The notes beneath the pieces were generated by a model that was given only the letters and a program-made list of their open reading frames with translations, was not told the DNA's origin and did not search any database. Of a DNA stretch of 64,000 nt, positions 47,894 through 59,722 are shown piece by piece. This DNA is from Clavulina sp. PMI_390 (Eukaryota > Basidiomycota > Agaricomycetes > Cantharellales > Hydnaceae). Every line of letters begins with the position of its first letter. Positions within the stretch are counted from its first letter, which is position 1. The translations under genes were made by a program, and so were the position numbers. Location: the NCBI GenBank assembly GCA_015039315.1, contig WIDE01000060.1, forward strand, positions 88,731-152,730, written 5' to 3'.

Positions 47894-49477
47894 ATGGCAG
47901 CAAAGCGTCGCCTGCGCAGTTTGATTGACCAGCTCGAGGAACGATATCAACAGATGACGGAGGAGGACACCTTCGAGCTAGACGTCTTAGAACTGGAGGG
48001 GTAAGCAAGTATTATTTGCCCCGAGTGTAGGAAGTACTCACACATTCTTCCCTACCCCCTATGTAGCGTCGATCTTTCGAAAGTAGGATCGCGTCTTCAG
48101 GAATCACAGACCTTATCTGAAACTGTCAAAGACATGTACGATGCCCTAAAGCGTGAAGGGGGCAAGATTGAGAGCTGTTACCACCGTCGTATCAATCTCC
48201 AGCAACCAGTGTCAATGCTCCCTCCGGAGATCCTTGGCATGATCTTTGATCTAGCCTGCGTAACGGACGCGTTTTGGGACCCTAGGCTATCTAAGATAGA
48301 CCCACGCCAAAGTTCTATTAATCCAGCATGGTGGCAGAATCGCTTAACGTGGGTATCTCGCGAGTCAATCTCCCTAACCTGCACTCGTTGGCGTCAAGTC
48401 GCATTTCAGACTCCATCGATGTGGAGCTACATTCACATTTTGACCAACCACAAGGTTAGAGAAAGGGGACCGATACCTCATGTATCTCTCATCCGTTCCA
48501 GCATCAGCCGAGCCCGCTCTACTCCTCTCGTGGTCTCCATCAAACTCCCTGACAAGTCCGATGGGTGGGCGGAGATTTCTGCTATCTTCGGAGGGAACTC
48601 AATGCGGATTCGTAGCCTCTACCTTAGTGAACCCGGTCTCATATCATCACTCCGTATGCACTGGCTTCCCAGCACCCCCAGTGTTTGCCCTGTGCTAGAG
48701 ATCCTACGCCTTGACATCAAACATGCTACAGAAGCGACCCCCCATCTCGACCTGTCCAAGGCCCTAAATCTCAGGTTTCTTTACATTGACTGTGACCTCG
48801 AGGAGACACGTTCCAAACCTCGTCTCCTAACTTTTGACATACCTCCATCTCCTCTAATTGAAGAGCTATATCTTCGTGGAGAAATATCCCTCCTCAGCTC
48901 CATGCATGCTGTTTCGGTATGCAGCCAGTCCCTCCAAATCGCGGCTGTTGCACTCAGGCCTTGGGATTCCAACGTGCACGCCAGTCCTTGGATCCCGCCT
49001 AATTCCCTGGCGCTGCCACATCTCCGCACCTTCATAGCGTCCGTGAGCTTATTGGCTGCTCTCCGCAAAACGATGATCCATCTCCCTGAGGCCACCACCA
49101 TTCAGATTGAGGTCAACAGGGGTCACCAGTTGTCGTGTACGTTTGACTGCCCTCTGGTTACTTGCTTCGCAAGTCGGGGCCTGCCGGACAAGATGATACA
49201 TCAAGTGCTTCGGATGCTCCCAGCAGTCCGAGAGATATTCTTCCGTTACGGTCAACTAGAGAGCTTGAAAGCGCTAGAGAATGTCAAGAAAAAGGCGGTC
49301 CTGGTGGCGCCATATCTCGAGACTGTCTGGCTAGCCTCAGATTACGTCCAGCCCAAGCCTGACCTAGACGTAGAGGCCGCTCTGAACAGAGGTCGTCCTA
49401 AAAGCGTAGACATTCGCCGGCGGAATAGCGACAACGACCCTCCTATTTACCCACCATGGTTCGTGCGGTTCAACTAG
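47894..49477 (+). CDS. F-box/LRR-like protein, tandem copy 2
   Basis: Exons 47894-48000 (107 nt) and 48067-49477 give 505 residues. Exon 1 'MAAKRRLRSLIDQLEERYQQ' with an 'EEDTFELDV' acidic end matches copies 1 and 3. Exon 2 carries 'SMLPPEILGMIFDLAC', 'SRESISLTCTRWRQVAFQT', 'PSMWSYIHIL' and leucine-rich segments, ending 'PPIYPPWFVRFN' as in copy 1. It is closer to copy 1 than to copy 3 through most of exon 2 (for example 'EELYLRGEISLLSSMHA' in both). A short insertion near 'DPRLSKIDPRQ' after the F-box is shared in position with copy 3 ('DPKLSSFRLSQ'), so the copies have a mixed relationship. Confidence 0.85.
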
Positions 49478-50001
49478 TCCCCGTTCTTCACACGTATGGT
49501 AGCAACAGCTTCCAAATGCTATCAACATCTCTGGATTTTTCTTCTCTCGCGGACTGTGGGGGGACAGCTGCATCCACGTTGCCCATCAGTGCATTCTCTG
49601 CTTAATGGATTCGTGTAGTTTGTTACGGTCTCGTCCACTCCATAGTAATGTGTGAATGGATATAGCTCCTAATGTGCTCAGTGAACCGATCTTCAAAGGT
49701 TTTGACCACCTCAATGATGTAAGACTTGGCATTTGAATGAATCCATAATCAAGGGGCATACGCTTCAAATCTCGCCACATTGCTCACATTTTCCCTTTGT
49801 GATCATGTCTAGCTATGTCCTCCGCATGCACTCTTTGTTTCATGGAATCTTTCGTGCGCCTCGACTCCCCCTAGTGAAAATCGTCTAACGAGCTAAATAG
49901 CGTGACACCATACAGTGTCATCCAACTGAACGCTGGGCATTGCTCTTAACCCCAACTTCTTCGGGACGATCCACTTTGCCTCTTTGGCTGTGATTCAAGG
50001 C
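49478..50001. repeat. Spacer with a duplicated piece of histone H3 3' flank
   Basis: Around 49799-49865 this spacer repeats the sequence found just after the H3 gene at 45676-45745: both read 'CATGTCTAGCTATGTCCTCC', then a short variable part and 'TTTGTTTCATG.AATCTTTCGTG'. The piece sits at a similar place relative to the F-box gene that follows (copy 1 at 45888, copy 3 at 50002). Thus the unit copied to make copy 3, or its template, included the H3 downstream region. No gene is otherwise supported here. Confidence 0.7.
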
Positions 50002-51637
50002 ATGGCAGCCAAGCGTCGCCTACGGGGTTTGATTGACCAGCTCGAGGAGCGATATCAACAGATGACGGACGAAGATTCATTCGAGCTCGACGTATCGGAA
50101 CTGGAGGGGTAAAGGCCTACTCTTTGCCCCGATTGTCAAAAAAAAATACTCATGCGTTCTTTCCTACCCCCTGTGTAGCGTCGATCTTTCGAAAGTGGGA
50201 ACACGTCTTAAGGAATCACATACCTTGTCTGAAACTGTCAAAGATATGTATGACGCTGTAAATCTGGAACAGGACAAGATCTTTCGCTGTTATCATCGTC
50301 GTAGCAATCTCCTGCAGCCAGTATCGACGCTCCCTCCAGAGATCCTCGGTGTGATCTTCGACCTAGCATGTGCGACCGACACTTTTTGGGACCCCAAGCT
50401 ATCTAGTTTTCGGCTCTCCCAAGGCTGTGATGATCCTGGGTGGTCGCGGAATCTCTCGACATGGGAATCCCGAAAATCAATCTCTCTCACTTGTACTCGT
50501 TGGTATCAGATTGCTCTCCAAACTCCATCCATGTGGAGCTATATCCATATCTTGTCCCCATCCGATGGCAGGTACGATCAGGAGGTAGTGCCTCTTCCAT
50601 CGGTCGTCCGTTCTAGTCTTCGTCGAGCTCGTACTGTCCCCCTCACGATCTCGATCAACCCAGACCACCGCTCAAGAGGGTGGGAACATTTCCCGGAGAT
50701 CCTCCGCGAAGAGGTTAGACAGATTCGTGTGCTCTACCTAGCCGATTGCGACATTGAGCTTCACCACCAGCTGTACTCGATACTCCAAAATCCTAGTGTA
50801 TGGGTACAACTGAGAGTCCTGCGCCTCCACGTCGCGCGAGAACAGAGAGAATCTTCTCAGCTTGACCTCTCAATGCTCACGAATATCACAGTCCTGCATA
50901 TCTTCTGCAATGCCCAAACCTCAGGGCTTGAACCTCCTCTTCTAGCCCTTGAGCTTCCACCACATCCTTGCATAGAAGAGCTATATCTATGTGGGGAGAT
51001 ATCGCCCCTCAGCTCGGCCCATGCGCTTTTGCGCTGCAGTCGTTCCCTCAAGGTTGCGGCTGTTGTATTGTGGAGAATCAACTCTATCACTTTCTATTTG
51101 TATGAACCTGAACTCCCACCTCCCATTCCTTCGACAGTGGTTGACTCGCTGACACTACCAAATGTCCATACTTTTATCGCCTCGGGTGTGTTTCTGGCCG
51201 CACTCGCCGGAAGGGTCATCCATTTACCCAAAGCTACTGCCATTCAGATCCAGAGGGACAACCAGCGCCGTGGGCTCTCAGCTATTTTGGACTGTCCCCA
51301 GGCCGAATACTTTGCTGCTCACTTCCTCTCAGCGCAGGCGACACGTTATGCTCTGCAAATGCTCCCAACAACTCGCGAGCTGTTTTTTCATTGCCACTCC
51401 ACGGAGTGGAGAAGTGCACTGAAGCGCCTCGAAAATGACACGCTCCCTGTGGCGCCGAATCTCAAGACCCTTTGGCTTGATACATGGGAGCCCGACCCGA
51501 ATGCAGAAGAATCATTGGCCGCTCTTAATCAAGAGCGTCCCAATCCCATTGAGCTTCGCTGGTTTACTACACCGAATGCTAGTACAACTACGCACGAACC
51601 GGGCATTGTTCACCCCCCGTGGTACTTGCTTGCTTAG
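50002..51637 (+). CDS. F-box/LRR-like protein, tandem copy 3
   Basis: Exons 50002-50108 (107 nt) and 50179-51637 give 521 residues. Exon 1 is 'MAAKRRLRGLIDQLEERYQQ' with 'DEDSFELDV'. Exon 2 has 'STLPPEILGVIFDLAC', 'SRKSISLTCTRWYQIALQT', 'PSMWSYIHIL' and leucine-rich segments including 'EELYLCGEISPLSSAHALL', ending 'IVHPPWYLLA'. It is the most diverged of the three in the leucine-rich half, which in F-box proteins is the part that contacts substrates, while the F-box and first exon are well kept. This suggests divergence in target choice with a constant SCF-binding end; that reading is inference. Confidence 0.85.
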
Positions 51638-52001
51638 ATTTATACTCAGCGATCTTATTTTTTACACAATCCTTGTGCGATCCTCTGGTTTCTAGGTTTA
51701 TAAATGATTGGGAGGACATGTACACTGCGTATATAATCTTTCCTCCTAATGGATCAGATTCATCTGCTCTATGAGCACTTTGCTTGTCGAAGAAATGACC
51801 GTGGCCACGAATGTGCGAACGACGCAACAGCGGCGTGACAAGAGATGGAGAGGGTTATGGATGGCAAAGATAATCCCCAACTCATGAGTTGTGAATCAAG
51901 ATCGAGCCCCAAAGCGGAGAACAGAATGACTTTGCATGATTCTTGAATCACTATTCGTCCGTTTCATACAGCATATCATTCAGGGGCGACGCGACAAGAT
52001 A
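51638..52001. other. Convergent spacer between two F-box genes
   Basis: About 360 bases lie between the stops of tandem copy 3 (+) and the 52002 gene (-). No supported feature. Confidence 0.5.
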
Positions 52002-53650
52002 TCATAACGGTGCATACGCTTCGAATCTGACTACATCGGCATGTTGGTCAAGCAGCTCCTTGTCAAAGCTCTGGCCCACGACCTCGAGACATATGACAAA
52101 GGGGCGCCTGCGCGCTCGTATCGAGTCGAACCAAGGCTGGAGTCCCTCCCACGGTCTCCCCATGCATATATTGTGCAAGCGGTCAAGATGGGGGAGGATC
52201 TCATCTAACGCCGACGCTGACGCCGCCGCCGTCGCGAAGAAGCTGGCAACGATAGCGAGAGGCGCCATCGTTTTGATGCACCGGATGGTAGGGTTTTTCC
52301 TGAAGAATGAATGCAGGCAGTTCTGCCGCCATGATTTGTAGTCGATCTGGCACGAATGGAGAGAGGGCAGAACGATCGTGTGGATATCTGCGCTCTGCTG
52401 ATCGTGCCCGGAATAGCCAACAGTGAGGTCTTGCAGGTTGGGCATTTCGAACCTCGCTGGATTCAAAAAGGCGAAGGGGTCGGCGACTGTGAGTTCCAGG
52501 GACCGAAGCCTTGGGAACTTGAGGACGGAGCGGGACGGTTTCGGCAGGCTTTGGGTCCCACCCTCGGGCCAGGTCCACCTGAATACCTGGATGGATTCGT
52601 GACAGGATCGGAGAAGCTCGAGGGCGTCGTCCGCATAAATGCTTCCATTCAGCGTAAGCTCTCGAATGAGGCTGGTGGAGTTGCACGTGATAGAGAGACC
52701 ATGGATAATGTCGATGGGATGTGCTCTCCACATCATGTACCTGACGAACAGACTTTCGAGGGACGGAAACCCTCGAAGGTCCAGGCGGGCGTACGAGGAA
52801 TGCCCGTGGATGTCGATGTAGAGCGATTTGAGAGCTGGGAACATGCGCCCATCAGATATCCCGGCCAGAATCACTGTCGATGGAAGCGTTTGATCGCTTT
52901 CGATGACCAGAGTCTTGAGGTGGTTCTGCATAGCGGGGAGGGTACTGTATAGATGCTTCCATGACGCCATAAAATCGCTGGATTCGGTGAGGTTGGCATG
53001 CTTGAAACTGACGTATAGATGCACTGTGTTGCGGCTGGCCCTAGCAAGCTCAAGGGGCAAGAGATCGCGAGTTTGATGGAGCGGGTGCAAGTTTCCATCA
53101 ATGAGGACGGGGATGTGGTTCCATGCGGTCCGTGTTTCTAGTAGGACCCGACGGAAGTGGGAGCATGACGAACCAATTGCGTGCCGCATCCTTCGACATT
53201 GCACCACACTATCAAAGCTCGGTTGCCATTGAGGTGATACGGGCTCAGGCTTGCAGGCCATCTCGAAAACATAGCCGATGAGTTCGACTGGAAGGCGCAT
53301 GGGAGGGAGGTGGTGGTTTCTGGCTCGGCGGTACGAGGCGGTCAGCTCATGAGATGGTTTCTCGATCATCTTGGCGAGCTCTTGCAAGGTCTGGAGAGTG
53401 TCTGAGAGGTCCTCGGATGCTTTCCTGAGAAGTTCGAGATCTTCGCTGAGAAGTGTTGATGACACGGTGGAGAGCGAAGATTAGCGTTGCGTCTCTTTTA
53501 GGCAAAAACGAATGTTTGTAACACCCACAATATAGGAGGCTGAGGTTTCAACGGCAGGTGTGCAAAGGTTTCAGAGTCTAGCGGGAGACTGGCTGACCAA
53601 TCTTGGAGGGAGTCGATGAGGTGCACAAGTCTCAAGTGGGCTGCCATCAT
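52002..53650 (-). CDS. F-box/LRR-like protein, 'PMRLPVEL' type
   Basis: Exons 53529-53650 (122 nt) and 52002-53445 give 521 residues. The long open frame starts at a GTG inside the intron. The first exon with ATG ATG at 53650 encodes 'MMAAHLRLVHLIDSLQDWSA' and a short polar end, joining through GTGGGT..CAG in frame. Exon 2 begins with a heptad helix (EDLELLRKASEDLSDTLQTL), then 'MRLPVELIGYVFEMAC', 'RMRHAIGSSCSHFRRVLLET' and 'TAWNHIPVLI', and ends in leucine-rich segments. It is the close paralog of the gene at 16121-17551. As there, a calcineurin-like phosphoesterase lies on the other side and is transcribed away from it. Confidence 0.82.
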
Positions 53651-54191
53651 GGGAGGGGAGAGAGGGAAGAAGGGCAAACGTCAGGCCTTGTGGCTGAAAC
53701 CGGCGATGGGTGCTCTGTGCAGGTGAGATGAGTGGCCAGTCCGCCCTACTTACTCTAAATAGTCATCTCTGTTTTTACTGCGTGGGTTAAATAGGATGCA
53801 TGACGCGAATGCATGTGTGGGAAAAGCTGCTTCCATTTGTCGGCATTATCGCATCATCGCTGGCGAGGATGATGGATGCAACACATTCAAACAGGGCACG
53901 CAATAGCCAAATACAGTTGTTACTTCCCACGTTTGCGTTCCGTATTCAGTCAATGTTGGGGGTCTCTTCGAGCACTGCGAGTCAGCCTGCTGTCCAGCAA
54001 ATTTACCAGAAATTTTTTCTTTTGGGGGCAGCCATCACCATCATTAGATTGACCATATAGGGGTTCTAAGAGAGTGTAAGGGCCAATCTTTCTGGATCTG
54101 CACAGCACCACCATCAAGTCATCTTGGCACCCACTCTCCAGAGCCAACAACCAACTAGCTCCTCCCATCTTCAGGTGCATTAGAGCCCTCA
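53651..54191. other. Divergent promoter region of F-box gene and phosphoesterase copy 2
   Basis: About 540 bases lie between the two ATGs. In the counterpart block (17925/19740) the gap is only 131 bases. No exon or repeat is recognised, and no remnant of a second F-box gene is visible. Confidence 0.45.
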
Positions 54192-55251
54192 ATGTCGACT
54201 AAACCCATGATCCAGATCATGAGCGACCTGCACCTTGAATTTGGGACTCAATATCAAGACTTTGACGTCACCCCCAGCGCGCCCATCCTCGCTCTTGTAG
54301 GCGACATTGGACGCGCAGTCGATGACGCATTCTTTGTCTGGCTAAGAAAGATGCTTCGAAAGTTCGAGGCGGTCCTGCTTGTTATGGGGAATCACGAATT
54401 CTATGGATCATCCTACGTGAGTCGAAGATCGACCCGACCATATGCATATCAACCTACTTGAGGGCATAACCCTAACCGCATATTATCTGCCCACTTGCTT
54501 CACAATCTGATTCACGTATCAGGGCTTCACGACATCCCGCTTCGAGCGCTTTCGGCATGAAATCATGTTTGAGCGCGCAACGGCCCAAGAATCATCTTCA
54601 TCAGCGGATGCAGACAAGACGACCCCCCAACTAGGAGAGTTTGTCTTCCTCGATCGCCGCTCTTGGTCCCCTCCTCAGAACCCTAACCTGGTCATCTTGG
54701 GATGCACGCTCTGGTCCGAGCTCGACCCTGCGAACGTCCCCTCCATCTCACAACAACTGAACGACTTTTATCAAATCAACGGCATGACCACTGGGCTCTT
54801 TGACTATTTGCACGAGAGGGACTGTCAGTGGCTCGAGGCCCAGCTAAATACGCTCACCGCGCCGCCACCGCCGTCGTCATCTCAGGGCGACACGAGTGGT
54901 GCAGCCGCGAAAAAAACGGTGGTGGTCATGTCGCATCATGCACCATACGATCACGGAACAGCAAACCCAGTATACGAGGTACCGGAAAATCTAACAAGAA
55001 GCGGGTTCTCGTCAGACCTCTCCAAGCCGGCGGCAGGAGTAAACCTTCGAGGGGCGAGTCGAACACGGGGCCCGCTTGTCCGCTCCCCAGTGCATACGTG
55101 GGTGTATGGGCATACACACTGGAGCTCGGACACCACTGTGGAGGGCGTACGTATCGTGAGCAATCAGCGAGGCTATATCCAGGCAGATGGTGGAATAGCT
55201 GGAGGAAACCCTGCTCGACCGTTCAATAACGCGTTTGTGCTAGAGTTTTGA
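54192..55251 (+). CDS. Calcineurin-like metallophosphoesterase, copy 2
   Basis: Exons 54192-54416 and 54523-55251 give 317 residues. Motifs: 'IMSDLHLEF' (DxH), 'LVGDIG', 'VMGNHEFYG', 'VVMSHHAPY' and 'VYGHTHW'. The single intron is at the same place as in copy 1 (directly after GNHExYxxxY) but is longer (106 against 55 bases). Shared blocks include 'LGEFVFLDRRSWSP' and 'VILGCTLWSEL'. Copy 2 has a low-complexity insertion (PPPPSSSQGDTSGAAAKK) before the SHHAP motif and a Gly-rich end. All metal ligands are kept, so it should be active; the substrate is unknown. Confidence 0.88.
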
Positions 55252-55714
55252 CCTATCTTTCTTGGTGATGTCATGCTCTCTGCTCGATCTTCGCGAACGC
55301 CTATAGCGCGTCGCTTTTTTCCTTTTTTCTTTTTTGGTTAGAACTACCGCTTTTCCTCGCCTCCTGCAGCAGGATGAATTGGTTGACGGCAAGCAGGCCA
55401 CCTCTGTTTATGTGGTGTAATGCCCCCTCGCTGACCTAGCTGTAATATGTAAATGTCGGCTTTCAATGGAAGATTTATCCCCCAATGTATCACCATGTCA
55501 CTCATTCGTTAATACAATTCTTCATTTGTTCATGATCGAGTTATCACGAATCTGGAGTGTTTCTGTACGTGGGCAACATTTTAGACAAAGTGGGCACTGA
55601 GGCCGAAAGCATTTACAAAGGGTAGTTCTACATCCTGCGCTAGCACAGTAATGATACAGAAATTTTTACGCGATAAGGAACGAATTTTGAGCTGGCGGTA
55701 ACCTTGCACCGCAA
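55252..55714. other. Convergent spacer
   Basis: About 460 bases lie between the stops of phosphoesterase copy 2 and the large disordered protein. A T-rich tract lies at about 55313-55335, within the likely 3' UTR. Nothing else is seen. Confidence 0.5.
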
Positions 55715-58700
55715 TCAATCTATCTGCCACCGCAGCCCCGACTTCTTCCTCGGCCGCACTCTCTCCCGTGTCCTCCCTCGATCCAGGGGCGTCGATAACA
55801 GTGCCATTTCCAATGCCATTATCCTCGGCTTGGAGGATGAACGGAAAGTATCGGGTCGCACGGTCGCGTCTGAATCATAATCCTCTTCACCCTCTTTCTC
55901 CATGAACCGAACGGTCCTTCTCAGGGGAATCTCTTCGCTGGGTTCATCCTGCTTCACCTCAGGCTCAACGTCGGTTTCGGCGTCCATGTCAGCGTCGACG
56001 TCCGGATCCTGGTCTGCGTCCATCTCTTCGTCAAACAAAGACGGCGAGTCAGACTCGACGAGGTTACGTAGGCGTCGATATGCCTTCTCTGCGCCGAGGA
56101 AGGAATCGAACACTGGACGCGGCATCGTCGTCCACGGCATTGTTGCAGAGGTGGAGATCACTCGTGTGCGAGGACGCGATGGAGTAGGTTGCGGTTCACG
56201 CGACCATGGTAGAAGAGATCGAGAGCGAGGCTGCGAATCGGATTGAGAGAGAGTCTGGGAGATGGATGAGGAGGAAGGAGGTAATGTGCGGGTAGCACGT
56301 AGGCTGTAGGGCGTGGGGGAGAGAGACTTTGCTCGCTGGGCTTGAAGTTGGGAGGGAGGAGGAGATTTAGAGCGATGTGATGGGGGTGGGGATGGCGAGA
56401 CGTTTCGAGAGGTAGAGTGAATGGGTGGTGGGGAAGAGGCTCGTCTCGCAAGCCGCGACGACCGTGCGTTCGCCATAGCGATTGCCACAGGGGGAGCTTG
56501 GAATACAGGACTCATAGGGGACAGAGGCGAAGGTGGTGAGACTGACAGTAGGCTTGCCGAGGGAGAGAGTGGGGATGGTGGGGACGGAGAGAGGGACAAT
56601 GGAGAAGGTGAGCGGACGAGATAGGAGCGGGATATGGGGGACCTTAGGCCGGAAGGATGAGCAAGAGGCGGGGGAGAAGTTGGTGGTGTGCGATGACTGT
56701 GTGATTGGAAAGGAGAAATGGAGACAGATTGAGGTGAAGGAGAGAAGATTCGTCCCCAAGGACGTGAAAAGTCATCATGGGGATCGAGGTAGGATTCGTC
56801 GTCGAGAGCATCAAGCTCTGGGAGTTCGGGTGGCAGCTCTTCATCAAGAAGATTGCACTGGTAGGAGGGTGGAACGGGAACATCGATGATTGGCTCGGTC
56901 ACCATGTCGTGCTCGGGGAATAGATCACCGTCAAGTTCATAGAAAACCGAGGCTGGGGAATCACATGCCATATTGAGAGCTTCATACGAAAGCTCGGGTA
57001 GCTCATCAACAGAAGCAACCAGGGTCGACATTGAGTCTGGTTCGTCTAGTTCGACCATTGTGGCAGAAACCGGAGAAGCTGGTTCAGTCAAGTGAGCCTC
57101 GGAGGAAGATGGCGCGCCGATGTGCTCGTCCTCGACTACTGGAGGGTTCTCGTCAAGAGAATCGCCTTCAAGGCTTGAATATTCGAGCACTGGGCTCGTA
57201 GCGATAGCTATTGGTGCGCTGGGTTGGACCTTTGAAGCTACCTCTGGGGATTCGGGATCTTCCATCCACCACGCGTCGCCAGCTTGCTCCACAGGCGTGG
57301 TTTCAAGCTCGGCGTCAATGGGATACAGGACGGGCGATGAAGGTAGCTCGATGTTTGAGGGATCCAAGTTGATACCATCAATTGGAGAAAGGACCTTTGT
57401 GTCGTCTTCTTGAGCACCATTAACGAACGGGTGCTGCTCAACATCGGGGGTTATGCTATCTTCCCGATTAGCAGAGTCGAGATGCTCCAACGGGGGAAGG
57501 AGCAACAGTAGTGGGCTTGAATCATGGGGTGGAGATGTGGAAGATTCGGACTCCACGAGTTCATTGAGGTCTAGCTGGTTTGTAGCGGCGGCTGCAGTGG
57601 GTTCGTTGGAGTCTGCACCCTCGTCATGGTCTAACGCAACCTTACGCTTACTCTTGCGATGGGGTAGTGGGATCGAGATAGTGGGCGGAGATGGCGGAGG
57701 AAAGCTATCATCTGATATGGGCGAAAGCGGTGGCCATGCATCCATTTCCGATACCTTCACATCCTTCGGGGTAGCCTCCCCAATCAGTAGGTCGTCCCAT
57801 GGGTCATCAGCTTCAACTTCAGCTACGGCGTCAGCGGTGGGAGTAGCGGGCTCAAGAACCTTGCATGAAACAGCAGCTACAGCAGCTCTTGCTTCCAGTA
57901 GAACGTCTTCCCCATCGCTCTCCGCCGCGAAATCGACTACAGCGAGCGTTGGAGTCCTCCTGCGCTTGCGTACCCCCACAGCCAAGCATGGCTGAGGGTC
58001 TTCCTTGACAGGTTCTGGAACCGACAGCTTGACGAATGGGATAGGAAGCGGGATGGTGGAGATAGAAAGGGAAGTGGAAACAAGTGTGGGAGTGGCGTCG
58101 TCTTCATCATCGTGCTCGCCTGTGAGATCAATGATCCCTTCGCTTTCGAGATCAAACTCCGATATAGGCTCTGGTTCTGGTTCGTCGTCGATAGTGGGGA
58201 AGGGGATAGCGATGGCGAAAGGGATGGTGCGCGATGGAGGGACCGGGGTGGCTAGGGTGAGTGGGAGCGGAGCGGAGGGGGACTGTGGGCTGGGAATGGA
58301 GTCCTCAGGGCTGGAAGGAGGCCCATCGCTCGTATCTTCTTCCGCTTCCGGCTCGTCATCTTCGTTAGCTTCTGGGATAGTGGGAAACGGGATGGAAATT
58401 GGGGCGAAGCTGTGCCTATGCGTGGATGAGAGACGAAAGGAGGAAGGCGGAGCCGGTGGTCGGAAATCGTTCCACAGGTTCAGATTCCGTAACACGTAAT
58501 GCTGTAGGAGTTACTCACCGAGTGTGCACTGGAGAGTCGACCTGCGACAGCATGGACCAGATCTCGTTTGCAGTCTCTTCCCACTTGGCAGGCCCGCCAC
58601 TCGTGAACCCTAGTTCGTGGTGCCCAACACCAATATCGTCATCATCATCGTCTTCATCTTCGTTCTCAAAGCTGTACTCGACAATAGGGCTCAGAGGTGT

Positions 58701-58787
58701 CCGCAATAGCAGCTTAGATGTCGGGAAGCGCATCGGCCGACGCCCGCGGCCGGCGCGGGTGCGCAGGTACTGAGAGAAAGATGGCAT
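55715..58787 (-). CDS. Large, mostly disordered Ser/Pro/acidic protein of unknown function
   Basis: Exons 58519-58787 and 55715-58415 give 989 residues. The intron begins GTGAGT and ends CATAG; an apparent acceptor 17 bases after the donor is too close and breaks the frame. The N-terminus 'MPSFSQYLRTRAGRGRRPMR' is basic, followed by a run of Asp/Glu and a short region with 'WEETANEIWSMLSQ' that could fold. The rest is low complexity: many Ser-Pro pairs (possible kinase sites), Pro-rich repeats of the 'SPSPPSPLSPSASLL' kind, acidic blocks, and a basic C-terminus (RGRTRERVRPRKKSGLR). I recognise no domain. The small conserved-looking ends could be interaction motifs of a scaffold or nuclear protein, but this is speculation. 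Confidence 0.75.
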
Positions 58788-59300
58788 GCTGGCGTCTATG
58801 CGCGAGACAAGGTCAGCAAACGCAGGAACCAAGTGCACGATGGAATGATGATGTGAGAGATGGGAGGAGGAAGGAGGATGGTGCCGGGAGATGCTGGAGA
58901 TGCCTCATGTCCTTATAGCTTTTAGGAGTAGCAGCTGCCTCGTGGCCAGGGCGTTGACATCAGCTGCGCGAACCACCAGCTACAATCACAAGCTAATCAG
59001 ACGGCGGGGTGGGAGAATTTCATTCCTCAATTATGGGAGTTGCCTCAGTAGGAGTTAGGGTTTCTTTCCATTTTGACAATGGGTGGTAAAGCGGTGACTG
59101 CCTTGACGTCCTGGTACCACCCGACACAAAGGAAGGCTCGGGAGTGAGCATCGTGTTAGATTTATTCGTAGGAAAGGAGAAACGTTTCAAGACTATTCGT
59201 TTGCGAATTAAAAAACGCAATGAAGGAGGAGGGAAAGTAAGGCTAAGCCAAGCTGACAAACTGGAATTAGTGCCAAACCGAGCCAACCATCGCCAAACAC
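58788..59300. other. Divergent promoter region
   Basis: About 510 bases lie between the ATGs of the large disordered protein (-) and the small membrane protein (+). The overlapping small frames here have no support. Confidence 0.5.
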
Positions 59301-59653
59301 ATGCCACCAAAGCAATCTATTCGACATGCTCGTCCAGTAGAGCACCATGCACAAGGGCCAGACGCCTCTTATTATGGCCATGCGCACCAAGCGGGTAGAA
59401 ATGCCGCTGATGCCACCCAGAGGCTAAAATTATTGCGAACTGTTGTCGTCGCTGCTCCACTCATTGTCGTGAGCTCTGTAAGTTTGAGCAATTTCAAACC
59501 ATGGCTCAACGAGAGTGACGCTAATTGACTGTTCAAACAATCCAGTACATCCTTTACAAGCGTACCGTTCTGGGTGAAGAACAGAAACGCATTCCACGAG
59601 CCCAACTTGGAGCGGACGCTATTATTGCTGACGAGACAAAAAGAAGCTCATGA
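59301..59653 (+). CDS. Small single-pass membrane protein (unrecognised)
   Basis: Exons 59301-59477 and 59546-59653 give 94 residues. The first 40 are polar and His-rich (MPPKQSIRHARPVEHHAQG). Next comes a basic helix (QRLKLLR), one hydrophobic segment split by the intron (TVVVAAPLIVVSS, then YILYK), and a charged tail (LGEEQKRIPRAQLGADAIIA) ending in SS. Size and layout fit a small mitochondrial or ER membrane protein, but I cannot name a family. Its 3' end faces the MIC10 gene with only 69 bases between stops. Confidence 0.65.
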
Positions 59654-59722
59654 GGCGGTCTCAAGTATCCGGTTGGATGGATGGATAGATGGATTGGCAT
59701 TCTAGTTGGTCACGGCTTGTAT

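Noticed and set aside
58501..58519. 17-base intron in the disordered protein gene (donor and nearest acceptor)
   Set aside because: Too short for splicing and it leads to a stop; the acceptor at 58416 gives a normal 103-base intron and restores frame.
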